Made by a program: the position numbers and the translations under genes
Source: Propionivibrio dicarboxylicus
Lineage (GTDB): Bacteria; Pseudomonadota; Gammaproteobacteria; Burkholderiales; Rhodocyclaceae
Assembly (NCBI GenBank): GCA_945902805.1
Contig: CAMDMZ010000003.1
Span: 1 to 64,000 of the forward strand
DNA: 64,000 nt
Reading direction: 5' to 3'
Notes under the pieces: generated by a model
Database searches by the model: none
What the model was told of the DNA's origin: nothing
The model's input: the letters and a program-made list of their open reading frames with translations, nothing else
Part shown: in pieces, positions 28,650-37,750 of the stretch
Layout: every line of letters begins with the position of its first letter
Numbering within the stretch: position 1 is the first letter of the stretch

Positions 28650-28734
28650 GCCCGGGTGGCGGAATCGGTAGACGCAGTGGACTCAAAATCCACCGCCGCA
28701 AGGTGTGCCGGTTCGAGTCCGGCCCCGGGCACCA
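28650..28734 (+). tRNA. tRNA-Leu(CAA)
   Basis: An 85-nt class II tRNA with encoded CCA. Acceptor arms GCCCGGG / CCCGGGC pair perfectly. The anticodon stem-loop GTGGA-CTCAAAA-TCCAC gives anticodon CAA, reading UUG. A long variable arm (CCGCAAGGTGTGCC region) and T-loop GTTCGAGTCC support leucine identity. Confidence 0.96.
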
Positions 28735-28844
28735 GCGATTGCAAGGTAGAAGTTCAAGTCTCGCTCTCTCTCACGTGGCAGCCGAGAAAGAGCATTCGGT
28801 GCGGTGTCGAAATTCGATCCGCTCCTAGCGTCCAAGCGACGCCA

Positions 28845-28869
28845 GCGCCGTCCCGCCAGCACCGACTTA
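28845..28869. repeat. Dispersed repeat copy 5 (intergenic)
   Basis: Copy in inverted orientation between tRNA-Leu and the cytochrome gene. The rest of the 28,735–28,931 gap shows no clear gene. Confidence 0.8.
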
Positions 28870-28931
28870 TTGCACAATGATTTGACCGGATGTAATCTCC
28901 CGCTGTCCATCCCCTTTATCCGGAGACCTCC

Positions 28932-29255
28932 ATGAAGCGTTCCAACTCGCTCCCCCTAGTGACCATCAGCCTGGCCGCTTTGCTCAACTCGGCGCCTACG
29001 CTGGCCAGCCAGGAGCTCGCGCAGAAAGCGCTATGCACGGGCTGCCACACCGTTGCCACAAAGATGGTGGGTCCCGCCTACAAAGATGTCGCGGCCAAAT
29101 ACAAGGGCCAGCCCGGCGCGGCGGCAGCGCTGATCGACAAGGTACGCAAGGGCAGCACCGGGGCGTGGGGTGCGGTTCCAATGCCGCCAAGCGGCACGGA
29201 CAAAATCAACGATGCGGACCTAAAAACGGTCATCGACTGGGTCTTGAAGAGCTGA
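28932..29255 (+). CDS. Small class I cytochrome c (c551-like)
   Basis: A 107-residue exported cytochrome. Signal peptide about residues 1–25. Haem-binding CTGCH near residues 35–39, the KMVGPAYKDVA segment, and the likely axial Met in VPMPPSG. This is the size and pattern of cytochrome c551/c8 electron shuttles. It lies about 2 kb upstream of soxYZAXB, separated by kup, and could accept electrons from SoxAX (inference). Confidence 0.9.
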   Translation: MKRSNSLPLVTISLAALLNSAPTLASQELAQKALCTGCHTVATKMVGPAYKDVAAKYKGQPGAAAALIDKVRKGSTGAWGAVPMPPSGTDKINDADLKTVIDWVLKS

Positions 29256-29385
29256 TCTACTTGCCGTCGCGGCGAACCGGACAGCACCGGCCGGCGGCGC
29301 CGATCACCTGAGCACGACCATGCTCCTATAATCCCCTGCTTGCTGCGCCGCATCATTCGATCGCGCATCAACAGAAGGAATCGTC

Positions 29386-31272
29386 ATGTCACAGCACAGT
29401 TCCGACGCGGAGCAGAAGCTAGGCCCTTTGGCTGTGGCGGCCATGGGGGTGGTCTATGGCGACATCGGGACGAGTCCGCTGTACACCATGAAGGAGGTCT
29501 TTAACGGGCCGCATGCCGTCGCGGTGACGCCGGAGAATCTCCTCGGCATCCTCTCCCTGGTGTTCTGGGCGCTGACCATCACGGTGTCGCTCAAGTACGT
29601 GATGTTTATCACCCGTGCCGACAACAAGGGTGAAGGCGGGATCATGGCGCTCACGGCGTTGGCGCTGCGCACGCAACGCGAAAATCCGCGATTGCTGTGG
29701 TTGCTTTCGGCACTCGGCATCTTTGGCGCGGCGTTGTTCTACGGCGACGCGGTCATCACGCCGGCCATGTCGGTCCTGTCGGCGGTCGAAGGCCTCGAGG
29801 TGGCGACGCCGTTCTTCAAGCCTTACGTGGTACCGATTGCCATCGGCATTCTGATTGGCCTGTTCCTGTTCCAGCCGCGCGGTACCGCCAGTGTCGCCGC
29901 CCTTTTCGGACCGGTCATGATGTTCTGGTTCGCCACGCTCGGAATCCTCGGAATCACTAATATCCTCAAGCACCCGGACATCATCGGTGCGATCAATCCG
30001 CTGTACGCCGTCCATTTCTTCACCGCCGATCCGATGCATGCCTATCTCGCCCTCGGCGCGGTCGTGCTCGCCATTACCGGCGGCGAGGCGCTCTATGCCG
30101 ACATGGGGCATTTTGGTCGGCGACCGATCAAATGGGCCTGGATCGGCTTCGTTTTTCCCTGCCTTTACCTCAACTATCTCGGCCAGGGGGCACTGATCCT
30201 CGATGATCCAGCAACGGTCAAGAATCCGTTCTTTCATCTAGTCAACGACGAACTGCTTTACCCCTTGGTCGCGCTGGCCACCGCCGCCACGGTGATCGCC
30301 TCGCAAGCCGTGATTTCCGGCGCGTTCTCGCTCACCAGTCAGGCCATGCAGCTCGGCTATTGCCCCCGTATCCAGGTCCGCTTCACTTCCGAACGAGAAA
30401 AAGGCCAGATCTACATTCCCAACATCAACTGGCTGCTGCTGTTAGCCGTGGTTCTGCTGGTGCTCGAGTTCCGCTCATCCAGCAACCTCGCTTCGGCCTA
30501 TGGCATCGCCGTCACGCTGACCATGATGATCGACACCGTGCTCGCCTTCGTCGTCGTCCGCGCGCTATGGAAATGGGGCTGGTTCAAGGCAACGCTATTT
30601 CTCGCCTCCTTTATCGTCGTGGATTTCGCCTTCTTTTCCGCCAACATCATCAAGGTGCTGGATGGCGGCTGGTTCCCGCTGGCGCTCGGCCTTGGCATCT
30701 TCACCCTGCTCGCGACCTGGCGCAAAGGCCGCCAGTTGCTGAATCAACGCTTGAAACAGGATTCGATGCCGCTGGATGCTTTCCTGAAAAGCCTTGCCTA
30801 TGGGGGGCCGCTGCGCGTCGCCGGCACCGGCATCTTCATGACGACCAATCCGGATGGCGTCCCCCGCGCCATGCTGCACAACTTGTTGCACAACAAGGTG
30901 CTGCATGAGCGTGTGATCCTGCTCAATGTGATGGTCGAGGACATTCCGCACGTCGCCCCGACCGAGCGGATCGCCGTCACCCCGCTCGATCTCGGCTTTT
31001 ACCAGATCCGTCTGCGCTATGGCTTCAAGGACGAGCCGAACATCCCGGCCGACCTCTCCAAGTGCCAGCAGCACGGCTGTGACCCCGTCGAAATGATGGA
31101 AACCTCATTTTTCCTCGGTCGCGAAACCATCGTGCCCAATCGCATGCCGGCCATGCCGGTATGGCGTCAGGTGCTGTTCATGTGGATGTTCCGCAACGCC
31201 GACACGGCGACCGCCTATTTCCGCATCCCGACCAACCGTGTGGTGGAACTCGGTACCCAAGTCGAGTTGTAA
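29386..31272 (+). CDS. kup: Low-affinity potassium transporter Kup
   Basis: A 628-residue K+ uptake permease of the KUP/HAK/KT family. The N-terminal signature GVVYGDIGTSPLYTMKEVF is present, about twelve hydrophobic segments follow, and the C-terminal cytoplasmic domain is of usual length. An AAGGAA site precedes the ATG. A TATAAT at 29327–29332 lies upstream without a good -35. Confidence 0.96.
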   Translation: MSQHSSDAEQKLGPLAVAAMGVVYGDIGTSPLYTMKEVFNGPHAVAVTPENLLGILSLVFWALTITVSLKYVMFITRADNKGEGGIMALTALALRTQRENPRLLWLLSALGIFGAALFYGDAVITPAMSVLSAVEGLEVATPFFKPYVVPIAIGILIGLFLFQPRGTASVAALFGPVMMFWFATLGILGITNILKHPDIIGAINPLYAVHFFTADPMHAYLALGAVVLAITGGEALYADMGHFGRRPIKWAWIGFVFPCLYLNYLGQGALILDDPATVKNPFFHLVNDELLYPLVALATAATVIASQAVISGAFSLTSQAMQLGYCPRIQVRFTSEREKGQIYIPNINWLLLLAVVLLVLEFRSSSNLASAYGIAVTLTMMIDTVLAFVVVRALWKWGWFKATLFLASFIVVDFAFFSANIIKVLDGGWFPLALGLGIFTLLATWRKGRQLLNQRLKQDSMPLDAFLKSLAYGGPLRVAGTGIFMTTNPDGVPRAMLHNLLHNKVLHERVILLNVMVEDIPHVAPTERIAVTPLDLGFYQIRLRYGFKDEPNIPADLSKCQQHGCDPVEMMETSFFLGRETIVPNRMPAMPVWRQVLFMWMFRNADTATAYFRIPTNRVVELGTQVEL

Positions 31273-31317
31273 ATCGTAGCGAACCTGACCGCCCAATAAA
31301 GAAGTGACTCGTATCAT

Positions 31318-31346
31318 TTGCACTAACGCCAATATCAGGTCAGAAT
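31318..31346 (+). promoter_or_regulatory. Possible promoter of the sox cluster
   Basis: TTGCAC (31318–31323), 17 bp, then CAGAAT (31341–31346), 73 bp before the soxY start. The -35 is fair and the -10 only moderate, so this is a weak prediction. Confidence 0.3.
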
Positions 31347-31418
31347 TCGATCGTTTAGCGTTAAAGTAGTGCGCGACCCACCAATTACCCACCATCTTTC
31401 GCGGAGGAAAGACGACTT

Positions 31419-31889
31419 ATGAACAACACTCGTAGAACCGTACTTAAAGGGGCCGGAGCCACAGCAACACTGTCTGCCCTGATTGCCGCCGGCGCACTCA
31501 AGCCTACTGATGTCTTTGCCAATGAGTGGAACAAGGCAGCGTTTGAAGCCAAAGATGCCGCTGGTGCGCTTAAGGGTATCGGCGCCGGCACCACTGCCGA
31601 CAGCAAGGATCTGCTGCTGACTGCACCCGACATCGCTGAAAATGGTGCTGTCGTGCCGGTGGGTGTCATCAGCAACATTCCCAACACCACCTCGATCTCC
31701 ATCCTGGTCGAAAAGAACCCTTCACCACTGACCTCCAGCTTCGAATTCGCCAACGGTGCGGTTGCCGACGTGGCCGTACGTTTGAAACTGGGTCAAACAT
31801 CCATCGTGCGCGCTGTCGCCAAGGCCGACGGAAAGTTCTACACCGCACAAAAGGAAGTCAAGGTTACCGTCGGCGGCTGCGGCGGTTGA
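31419..31889 (+). CDS. soxY: Thiosulfate carrier protein SoxY
   Basis: Periplasmic carrier subunit that holds the sulfur substrate on a C-terminal cysteine. A twin-arginine-type signal (NTRRTVLKGAGATATL) exports it, probably with SoxZ. The last residues, VTVGGCGG, are the swinging-arm motif with the substrate-binding Cys. Length 156 is normal. Strong GGAGG site. First gene of soxYZAXB. Confidence 0.96.
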   Translation: MNNTRRTVLKGAGATATLSALIAAGALKPTDVFANEWNKAAFEAKDAAGALKGIGAGTTADSKDLLLTAPDIAENGAVVPVGVISNIPNTTSISILVEKNPSPLTSSFEFANGAVADVAVRLKLGQTSIVRAVAKADGKFYTAQKEVKVTVGGCGG

Positions 31890-31926
31890 TCCAGTCCACA
31901 CAATCAAATTTAGATAAGGAAAAGAA

Positions 31927-32238
31927 ATGGCAGATCCGATGAAGATTCGCGCTTCGATCAAAGGCGATGTAACAGAAATCCGCGTTCTGATGGGGCACCC
32001 GATGGAAACCGGTGCCCGCAAGGATGCGGCTGGCAATACGGTTCCCGCACACCATATCCAGACCATGACCGTCGAAGTGGGTGGCAAGAAAGTGGTCGAC
32101 GGCCAGATTGGCGGCTCGGTGTCGCGCAATCCCGTCTTCGGTTTCAAGGTCAAGGGTGCCAAAGCCGGCGACAAGGTCGTGGTGACCTGGGTCGACAACA
32201 AAGGTGAGAAGCGTAGCGACGAAGCCGTCATCGCCTGA
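31927..32238 (+). CDS. soxZ: Thiosulfate oxidation carrier subunit SoxZ
   Basis: A 103-residue immunoglobulin-like partner of SoxY. It has no signal peptide, consistent with export as a complex with SoxY. Family features are MKIRASIKGDVTEIRVLMGHPMETG at the start and the GDKVVVTWVDNKGEKRSDE C-terminal segment. AAGGAAAAG site upstream. Confidence 0.95.
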   Translation: MADPMKIRASIKGDVTEIRVLMGHPMETGARKDAAGNTVPAHHIQTMTVEVGGKKVVDGQIGGSVSRNPVFGFKVKGAKAGDKVVVTWVDNKGEKRSDEAVIA

Positions 32239-32312
32239 GCGCGTTATAACCAAAGCAACATCGGGACCGGCCGACAGTAAGATCGGCCAGCCCGAACTCC
32301 TGAGGAGAGACC

Positions 32313-33191
32313 ATGAAGCAACTTCCGGCGACACTCGCCATTTTCGCGCTGGCATTCAGCTCGATAGCCTCGGCGCAAGCCACAAAACCCGCCAAGGCAC
32401 CGAAGGCCGCCAAGCCTGCTGCTGCTGCGCCAGCACCTGCCGTCGCGGCAAAAGACGAAACCACGGCCGGAATCGAAAAATACCGCGAAATGCTCGGCGA
32501 CGACAATCCTGCCGAACTCTACGAAGCGCGCGGTGAAATTCTCTGGAAACAGGCACGCGGGCCAAAGAACGTCTCGCTTGAACAATGCGACCTCGGCCTC
32601 GGTGCCGGTGTAATCAAAGGTGCCTACGCCCAGACCCCGCGCTACTTCGCCGATGCCGACCGCGTGATGGACATCGAGTCGCGCATCGTCCACTGCATGA
32701 TGACTCTGCAAGGCTTCAGCGAAGCTGACGTCCGCAAACGCCCGTTTGGCAGCGCCGACAAGCCTTCCGAAATGGAAGACTTGGTCACCTACGTTGTGAC
32801 TCAGGCCAAAGGCGCAAAAATCGCTCCGCCAACCGCGCATCCGAAGGAAAAAGAAGCGTTTGAACTCGGTCAGGCCATGTTTCATGTGCGTGCCGGCCCC
32901 TACGATTTCTCGTGCGCTACCTGCCATGGCACTGACGACAAGCGTATCCGCTTGCAGGACCTGCCCAACCTTACCAAGGCCGCCGACAACCGCCGTGCGT
33001 ATCCCGGTTGGCCCGCTTACCGCGTCTCGACCAGTCAAGTGCACACCATGCAATGGCGCATCAACGACTGCTTCCGTCAGCAGCGCATGCCCGAACCGAA
33101 GTATTTATCGGAATCGGTCAATGCAATGATCACTTACATGGCCGTCATGGCCACCGGCGCCGAGTACAAGGGCCCGGCGCTCAAGCGCTGA
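32313..33191 (+). CDS. soxA: Sulfur oxidation cytochrome SoxA
   Basis: Catalytic haem subunit of SoxAX, which joins thiosulfate to SoxY. Signal peptide about 1–21, then a Pro/Ala/Lys-rich linker. A single haem motif CATCH at residues 201–205. The active-site Cys is in NDCFRQQ at residue 253. Cys92 and Cys128 remain where diheme SoxA proteins carry a second haem motif, so this is the monohaem type with a likely disulfide. GAGGAG site upstream. soxX follows after 15 bp. Confidence 0.94.
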   Translation: MKQLPATLAIFALAFSSIASAQATKPAKAPKAAKPAAAAPAPAVAAKDETTAGIEKYREMLGDDNPAELYEARGEILWKQARGPKNVSLEQCDLGLGAGVIKGAYAQTPRYFADADRVMDIESRIVHCMMTLQGFSEADVRKRPFGSADKPSEMEDLVTYVVTQAKGAKIAPPTAHPKEKEAFELGQAMFHVRAGPYDFSCATCHGTDDKRIRLQDLPNLTKAADNRRAYPGWPAYRVSTSQVHTMQWRINDCFRQQRMPEPKYLSESVNAMITYMAVMATGAEYKGPALKR

Positions 33192-33206
33192 GAGGAGGAG
33201 AAGACA

Positions 33207-33833
33207 ATGAAAAAAATGTTCGCACTGTTCGCCGCTTTCCCATTGATTCTGGCCTCTGTCGCGCATGCCGGCCCGGCCGACGAAGTCAGTCCGGTCGCTC
33301 GCGCTCGTGCTGTCGAAGCCATGAAGCGTGATTTCCAGGCCAAAGGTATCGCTGGCGAAGACCGGCTGGTCCAGGATGGTTTGCAGGCAATCTGCAACCG
33401 TACCGGCAATCATCCACCCGAATACATGGCGAAGCAAATCGAGGCAGATCAACTTGCCACGGTGAAATTTCCCGCCGATGGTAAGTTGATGGGGGACTGG
33501 AAAGCCGGAGAATCGCTGGCGCAGAGTGGTCGCGGCATGACCTGGAGCGACAAGGCCGGCATTCCCAACGGAGGCAACTGTTACAACTGCCACCAGATCT
33601 CGCCACAGGAGTTGTCCTATGGCACGATTGGGCCTACGCTCAAGAGCTTTGGCAAGTTGCGCGGCAATTCGCCAGAGATCCAGAAGTATGTCTACTCCAA
33701 GATTTCAAACGCCAAGGCATTTAATGCCTGTTCGGATATGCCGCGCTTTGGCCAATCCGGCGCCTTGACCGAAAAGCAGATCAAGGATCTGGTCGCCCTG
33801 CTCCTTGACCCCGCCTCTCCGACTAATAAGTGA
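33207..33833 (+). CDS. soxX: Sulfur oxidation cytochrome SoxX
   Basis: Electron-accepting haem subunit of SoxAX, 208 residues. Signal peptide 1–21, haem motif CYNCH at residues 125–129, and the likely axial Met in CSDMPRFG. The N-terminal extension before the haem domain makes it the longer SoxX type. A Rho-independent terminator immediately follows, before soxB. Confidence 0.93.
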   Translation: MKKMFALFAAFPLILASVAHAGPADEVSPVARARAVEAMKRDFQAKGIAGEDRLVQDGLQAICNRTGNHPPEYMAKQIEADQLATVKFPADGKLMGDWKAGESLAQSGRGMTWSDKAGIPNGGNCYNCHQISPQELSYGTIGPTLKSFGKLRGNSPEIQKYVYSKISNAKAFNACSDMPRFGQSGALTEKQIKDLVALLLDPASPTNK

Positions 33834-33850
33834 TTCATTTTCATTTGGAA

Positions 33851-33877
33851 AAGCCTGACTTCGGTCAGGCTTTTTTT
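33851..33877 (+). terminator. Rho-independent terminator between soxX and soxB
   Basis: Stem AAGCCTGAC / GTCAGGCTT with a TTCG-type loop, followed by seven Ts. It sits 18 bp after soxX and ends 18 bp before soxB, so soxB expression must come from read-through or a promoter not evident here. Confidence 0.85.
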
Positions 33878-33894
33878 CATTCCAAGGAGTCTTC

Positions 33895-35613
33895 ATGTCA
33901 TCAATGAACCGCCGCGAATTTCTGCAAATCCTGGCCGCCGCATCAGCCGCCGGCTTTGCCCTGGATGCACCTAACGTCCTTGCCGCTGGCAAGGGTGATG
34001 CGCTGTATGAACTGCCGAAATTCGGCAACGTGCACTTGATGCACATGACTGACAGCCATGCCCAACTACTGCCGATCTATTTCCGTGAGCCAACTGTCAA
34101 TCTTGGCATCGGCGGCGCCTTTGGAAAGGTACCGCACCTGGTGGGTGAACACCTGCTCAAAGCCTACGGCATCAAGCCGAGCGGCAGCGAAGCCCACGCC
34201 TTCACCTACCTTGATTTCGTCGAAGCGGCAAAAACGTACGGCAAGGTCGGTGGTTTCGCCCATCTTTCAACGCTCGTCAAACGTATCCGTGCCAGCCGCC
34301 CCGGCTCGCTCCTGCTCGATGGCGGTGATACTTGGCAGGGTTCCGCCACGGCACTGTGGACCAAAGGCCAGGACATGGTCGATGCCTGCAAAATGCTCGG
34401 CGTAGATATCATGGCCGGCCATTGGGAGTTCACCCTCGGCGATAAGCGCGTGATGGAAATCGTCGAGAAGGACTTCAAAGGCAAGATCGACTTCGTCGCC
34501 CAGAACGTCAAAACCACCGACTTCGGCGATTCGGTCTTCGCCCCGTATTCGATGAAGGAAATGAACGGTGTCAAAGTCGCCGTCATCGGCCAGGCTTTCC
34601 CCTACACGCCCATCGCCAATCCGCGCTGGATGGTGCCCGACTGGACCTTTGGTATCCAGGACGAAAACATGCAGAAAACGGTCGACGAGGCCAGAGCCAA
34701 AGGCGCGCAGGTCGTCGTCGTCCTGTCACACAATGGCATGGACGTGGACCTCAAGATGGCGAGCCGTGTCAGCGGTATCGACGCCATCCTCGGCGGCCAC
34801 ACTCACGATGGTGTACCGCAACCGGTCAAGGTGCCGAACAAAGGAGGCATTACCCTCGTCACGAATGCCGGCTCCAATGGCAAATTCCTCGGCGTGCTCG
34901 ATTTCGATGTCAAGAACGGCAAGATCAGCGATTTTCGCTACAAACTGCTACCGGTATTCGCCAACCTGCTGCCGGCCGATGCTGAAATGGCGGCGTTGAT
35001 CGACAAGGTACGCGCACCCTACCTTGGCAAACTCAACGAGAAACTCGCGGTCTCCGAAGGCCTGCTCTACCGCCGTGGTAACTTCAACGGCAGTTGGGAC
35101 CAACTCATTCTGGATGCCATCATGGAAGTGCAAGGTGCCGACATCGGCTTCTCGCCTGGTTTCCGTTGGGGCACCACGATTCTGCCCGGCCAAGCCATCA
35201 CCTTCGATCACCTGATGGACCAGACCGCGATCACCTACCCGCAATCCACGCTGACCGAAATGAGTGGCGAGCAGATCAAGACTATCCTCGAAGATGTTGG
35301 CGATAATCTGTTCAATCCCGATCCCTACTATCAGCAGGGCGGCGATATGGTCCGCGTCGGCGGGCTGGAGTACACCTGCGACCCCAACAGCAACATCGGC
35401 AACCGCATCCAGGACATGCGCCTAAAAGGCAAGCCGCTGGATGCCAGCAAAAAATACAAGGTCGCCGGCTGGGCGCCGGTCGGTGAAGGCGTCACGGGCG
35501 AACCGGTGTGGGACGTCGTCGCGCGCTACCTGCGTGACAAGAAAACGATTACACCGCGCAAGTTGAACCAACCCAAGTTGATCGGGATGGCCGGCAATCC
35601 CGGTATCGCCTGA
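33895..35613 (+). CDS. soxB: Thiosulfohydrolase SoxB
   Basis: Dimanganese hydrolase that releases sulfate from SoxY-bound thiosulfate. Twin-arginine signal (MNRREFLQILAAASAAGFA). Metallophosphoesterase-like ligands: HMTDSHAQLLP, GGDTWQGSA, GHWEFTLG (SoxB-specific replacement of the usual GNHE), LSHNGMD and GGHTHDG. Length 572 is normal. AAGGAG site upstream. Followed by a dispersed repeat copy and an IS630 element; no soxC or soxD follows. Confidence 0.96.
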   Translation: MSSMNRREFLQILAAASAAGFALDAPNVLAAGKGDALYELPKFGNVHLMHMTDSHAQLLPIYFREPTVNLGIGGAFGKVPHLVGEHLLKAYGIKPSGSEAHAFTYLDFVEAAKTYGKVGGFAHLSTLVKRIRASRPGSLLLDGGDTWQGSATALWTKGQDMVDACKMLGVDIMAGHWEFTLGDKRVMEIVEKDFKGKIDFVAQNVKTTDFGDSVFAPYSMKEMNGVKVAVIGQAFPYTPIANPRWMVPDWTFGIQDENMQKTVDEARAKGAQVVVVLSHNGMDVDLKMASRVSGIDAILGGHTHDGVPQPVKVPNKGGITLVTNAGSNGKFLGVLDFDVKNGKISDFRYKLLPVFANLLPADAEMAALIDKVRAPYLGKLNEKLAVSEGLLYRRGNFNGSWDQLILDAIMEVQGADIGFSPGFRWGTTILPGQAITFDHLMDQTAITYPQSTLTEMSGEQIKTILEDVGDNLFNPDPYYQQGGDMVRVGGLEYTCDPNSNIGNRIQDMRLKGKPLDASKKYKVAGWAPVGEGVTGEPVWDVVARYLRDKKTITPRKLNQPKLIGMAGNPGIA

Positions 35614-35626
35614 GTGAGTGCTGCAC

Positions 35627-35654
35627 AAAAAGTCGGCGCTGGCAGGACGGCGCC
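35627..35654. repeat. Dispersed repeat copy 6 (intergenic)
   Basis: Full-length copy 14 bp after soxB. The remaining bases to the IS630 end (35,655–35,812) hold no clear gene. Confidence 0.8.
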
Positions 35655-35812
35655 GCACCCGACACAACAATTCGTTCCAACGTCTTGAGAAGTCAAATAA
35701 ACAGCGCGTTTGATGGCATTGCTGACTTGGGGTTTATTCGTGCTCTCTGTCGCATAGAGCCCTACGCACTGAAATTACTGCAAACAACCAACAACAAGCC
35801 CAAAGTAAGACC

Positions 35813-37039
35813 TAGTAGTCAGTCATCGAAGAATTGATAGGGGAAACTGATGCGATTCTGCGGGGTGGTGAATGGCAAGGAGTCATACGCTGGAGCCTTT
35901 CGTGGCGGGAGGCTGAGATGCAGATCAAGTGGCGTGTGGATTTGACGGTGGAAGAGCGTGAGCATCTATTGGGCCTGATCAGCAAGGGCAAACGTGGTGC
36001 AAGGACTTTGGCGCGTGCCCGCGTTCTACTCAAGGCAGACGAAGGCATGACGGATGAGGAAGTGGCGGCGGCAGTGAACGTCGGATATGCGACGGTCGGT
36101 CGGGTGAGGCGTCGGTTTGTCGAAGAAGGATTGGAGGGTGCTCTGAACGAAGGGCCGTGGCCGGGAGCAAAGCCAAAGTTGGATGAACGGCAGTGCGCCC
36201 ACGTAATAGCGGTGGCGTGCAGCGAAGCGCCGGAGGGACACGACCACTGGACCTTGCGATTGCTGGCCGACAAGGTGGTTGAATTGGGCTTTGCCGAATC
36301 GTATAGCCACGAAGCGGTACGGCAGACGCTGAAAAAAACGACCTCAAGCCGTGGCAACGGCAAATGTGGTGCATCCCCGAGGTCAGTGCCGACTACGTAG
36401 CCGCGATGGAAGATGTGTTGGACCTGTACGAAGAGCCTTACGACGCAAAACGACCGATGGTGTGTTTCGACGAAAGCCCCAAGCAGTTGATTGCCGAGGT
36501 GCGTGAGCGAATCCGGGCGACTCCCGGTCGGACAGAATACTTTGACGTCGAGTACAAGCGCAATGGCGTACGCGATCTGATGATGATCAGTGAGCCCAAG
36601 CTCGGGTTGCGCAAGGTGCTGGTCACCGAGCGGCGGACCAAGATCGAGTTTGCCCAGACCATGAAGCATATCGCCGAGATGTACCCGGATGCCGACGTCG
36701 TTCGGGTCGTGCTGGACAACCTCAATACTCACAAGATGGCTTCCCTCTACGAGGCGTTCCCGCCCGAAGAGGCTCGTGCCATCGCCAGAAAACTGAAATT
36801 CCACTACACGCCGAAACACGGCAGCTGGCTCAACATGGCCGAAATGGAATTCTCCGTTCTGGCACGCACCTGCTTGGCCGGCCGCGTTCCCGACGAAGCC
36901 AATCTGCGACGGCGCATCCATGCCAATATCGCCGAGCGCAATGCTAAATGCCAACCCATCAACTGGCGTTTCACAATTCGCGATGCTCGCCGCAAGCTTC
37001 ATCGACTTTATCCATCAACAGTTGCTTGACTGACTACTA
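35813..37039 (+). mobile_element. IS630-family insertion sequence
   Basis: Perfect 14-bp terminal inverted repeats CTAGTAGTCAGTCA (35812–35825) and TGACTGACTACTAG (37027–37040). The outer TA at each end (35813–35814 and 37038–37039) is the duplicated TA target expected of this family. About 1.2 kb, with one transposase gene read through a frameshift. Termini and coding frame look intact, so it may be active. Confidence 0.9.
35918..37029 (+). CDS. IS630-family transposase (programmed -1 frameshift)
   Basis: Two overlapping frames form one transposase of about 370 residues. The ATG at 35918 follows a GGGAGG site. The first frame holds the helix-turn-helix region (MTDEEVAAAVNVGYATVGRVRRRF). At a run of seven As (36332–36338), slipping back one base changes KKTTSS into KKNDLKPWQ and joins the second frame, which begins MWCIPEVSADYVAAM. 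The DDE catalytic residues lie in VCFDES, VVLDNLNTHK and HGSWLNMAEME. Such a frameshift is typical of IS630 members. Confidence 0.88.
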
Positions 37040-37363
37040 GTACCCAGCTTCCCTCTGGTGTCTGAAGGCCAGGATGAATACTGCGTCCGATTGCTGGTCG
37101 TATCGGTATAGCGCGACATAGCCTGAATCACCAAACGACACGATCAACTCTCGCAGTCCGGGTTCATCTTCAAGCGGACGTCCGATCCCCGGCTGAGTGG
37201 TCAGCACATCAAACTGCCTGATGATTGCCTGTGCAGCGCGCCGACTGGCGGCAGGACTTTTCAGCGCCAGGAACTCACGGCAACGATCCAACCCACGCGC
37301 TGCACCTGGCGTGACGATCAGTCGTGACAAACCGGTGCCGCTTTCTCTTGGTCTGTTCCCCAC
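37037..37363 (-). CDS. ParE/RelE-type toxin
   Basis: About 108 residues from a GTG at 37363, or 97 from a TTG at 37330, which overlaps the antitoxin stop more naturally. RelE/ParE fold features: SPAASRRAAQAIIRQFDVLTTQPGIGRPLEDEPGLRELI and FGDSGYVALYRYD. The likely target is DNA gyrase or mRNA; the sequence alone does not decide. Its 3' end touches the IS630 right end. Confidence 0.8.
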   Translation of the reverse strand: MGNRPRESGTGLSRLIVTPGAARGLDRCREFLALKSPAASRRAAQAIIRQFDVLTTQPGIGRPLEDEPGLRELIVSFGDSGYVALYRYDQQSDAVFILAFRHQREAGY

Positions 37364-37608
37364 GTTTCAAGCCACTGAGTCACTTCTTGACCTGTCAGAT
37401 GCTGGCCGGTCTCTTGATACTCTTGCCATGAAGCACGGGCTTCCTGCTTGAAGGACTCGCGTGCCTCTTCCCGATCCAGATACTGCTTGATCGCCTCCTT
37501 CATGAGGAAGTGCGGTTTACGATGACGGGCGTCGGCCAGGAACTTGAGCCGATCATGCTCAGCTTGTTCGAGCTTAATTGATACTAGGCGTAGCAGAGGC
37601 GTTTCCAT
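37318..37608 (-). CDS. Ribbon-helix-helix antitoxin
   Basis: A 96-residue protein with a CopG/RHH-like N-terminus (LVSIKLEQAEHDRLKFLADARHR) and a helical C-terminus (ESFKQEARASWQEYQETG) expected to wrap the toxin. It precedes and overlaps the ParE-like gene, the usual antitoxin-first order. A palindromic site lies within its predicted promoter. Confidence 0.8.
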   Translation of the reverse strand: METPLLRLVSIKLEQAEHDRLKFLADARHRKPHFLMKEAIKQYLDREEARESFKQEARASWQEYQETGQHLTGQEVTQWLETWGTDQEKAAPVCHD

Positions 37609-37635
37609 AGCGGGAATCCTAAGTAGCGTGAAGTA

Positions 37636-37664
37636 ATACTAAGTGCTTCATGAAGCGATTGCAA
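37636..37664 (-). promoter_or_regulatory. Toxin–antitoxin promoter with palindromic operator
   Basis: On the minus strand TTGCAA, 17 bp, then TAGTAT, 28 bp upstream of the antitoxin ATG. The spacer contains the perfect 12-bp palindrome GCTTCATGAAGC (37645–37656), a plausible site for antitoxin autoregulation. Confidence 0.5.
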
Positions 37665-37722
37665 GCGCAGGATTTGTCATGTTGAGCATGTAACGCATAG
37701 CTTGCTGACGCAAGCCAAGTCC

Positions 37723-37750
37723 TTGACGTTTCTATATATATGTATATATT
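37723..37750 (+). promoter_or_regulatory. Strong sigma-70-like promoter pointing toward the att site
   Basis: TTGACG, 16-bp AT-rich spacer, TATATT. Transcription from here would meet the terminator at 37922–37959, giving a transcript of about 200 nt with no ORF that has a ribosome-binding site. Confidence 0.45.
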
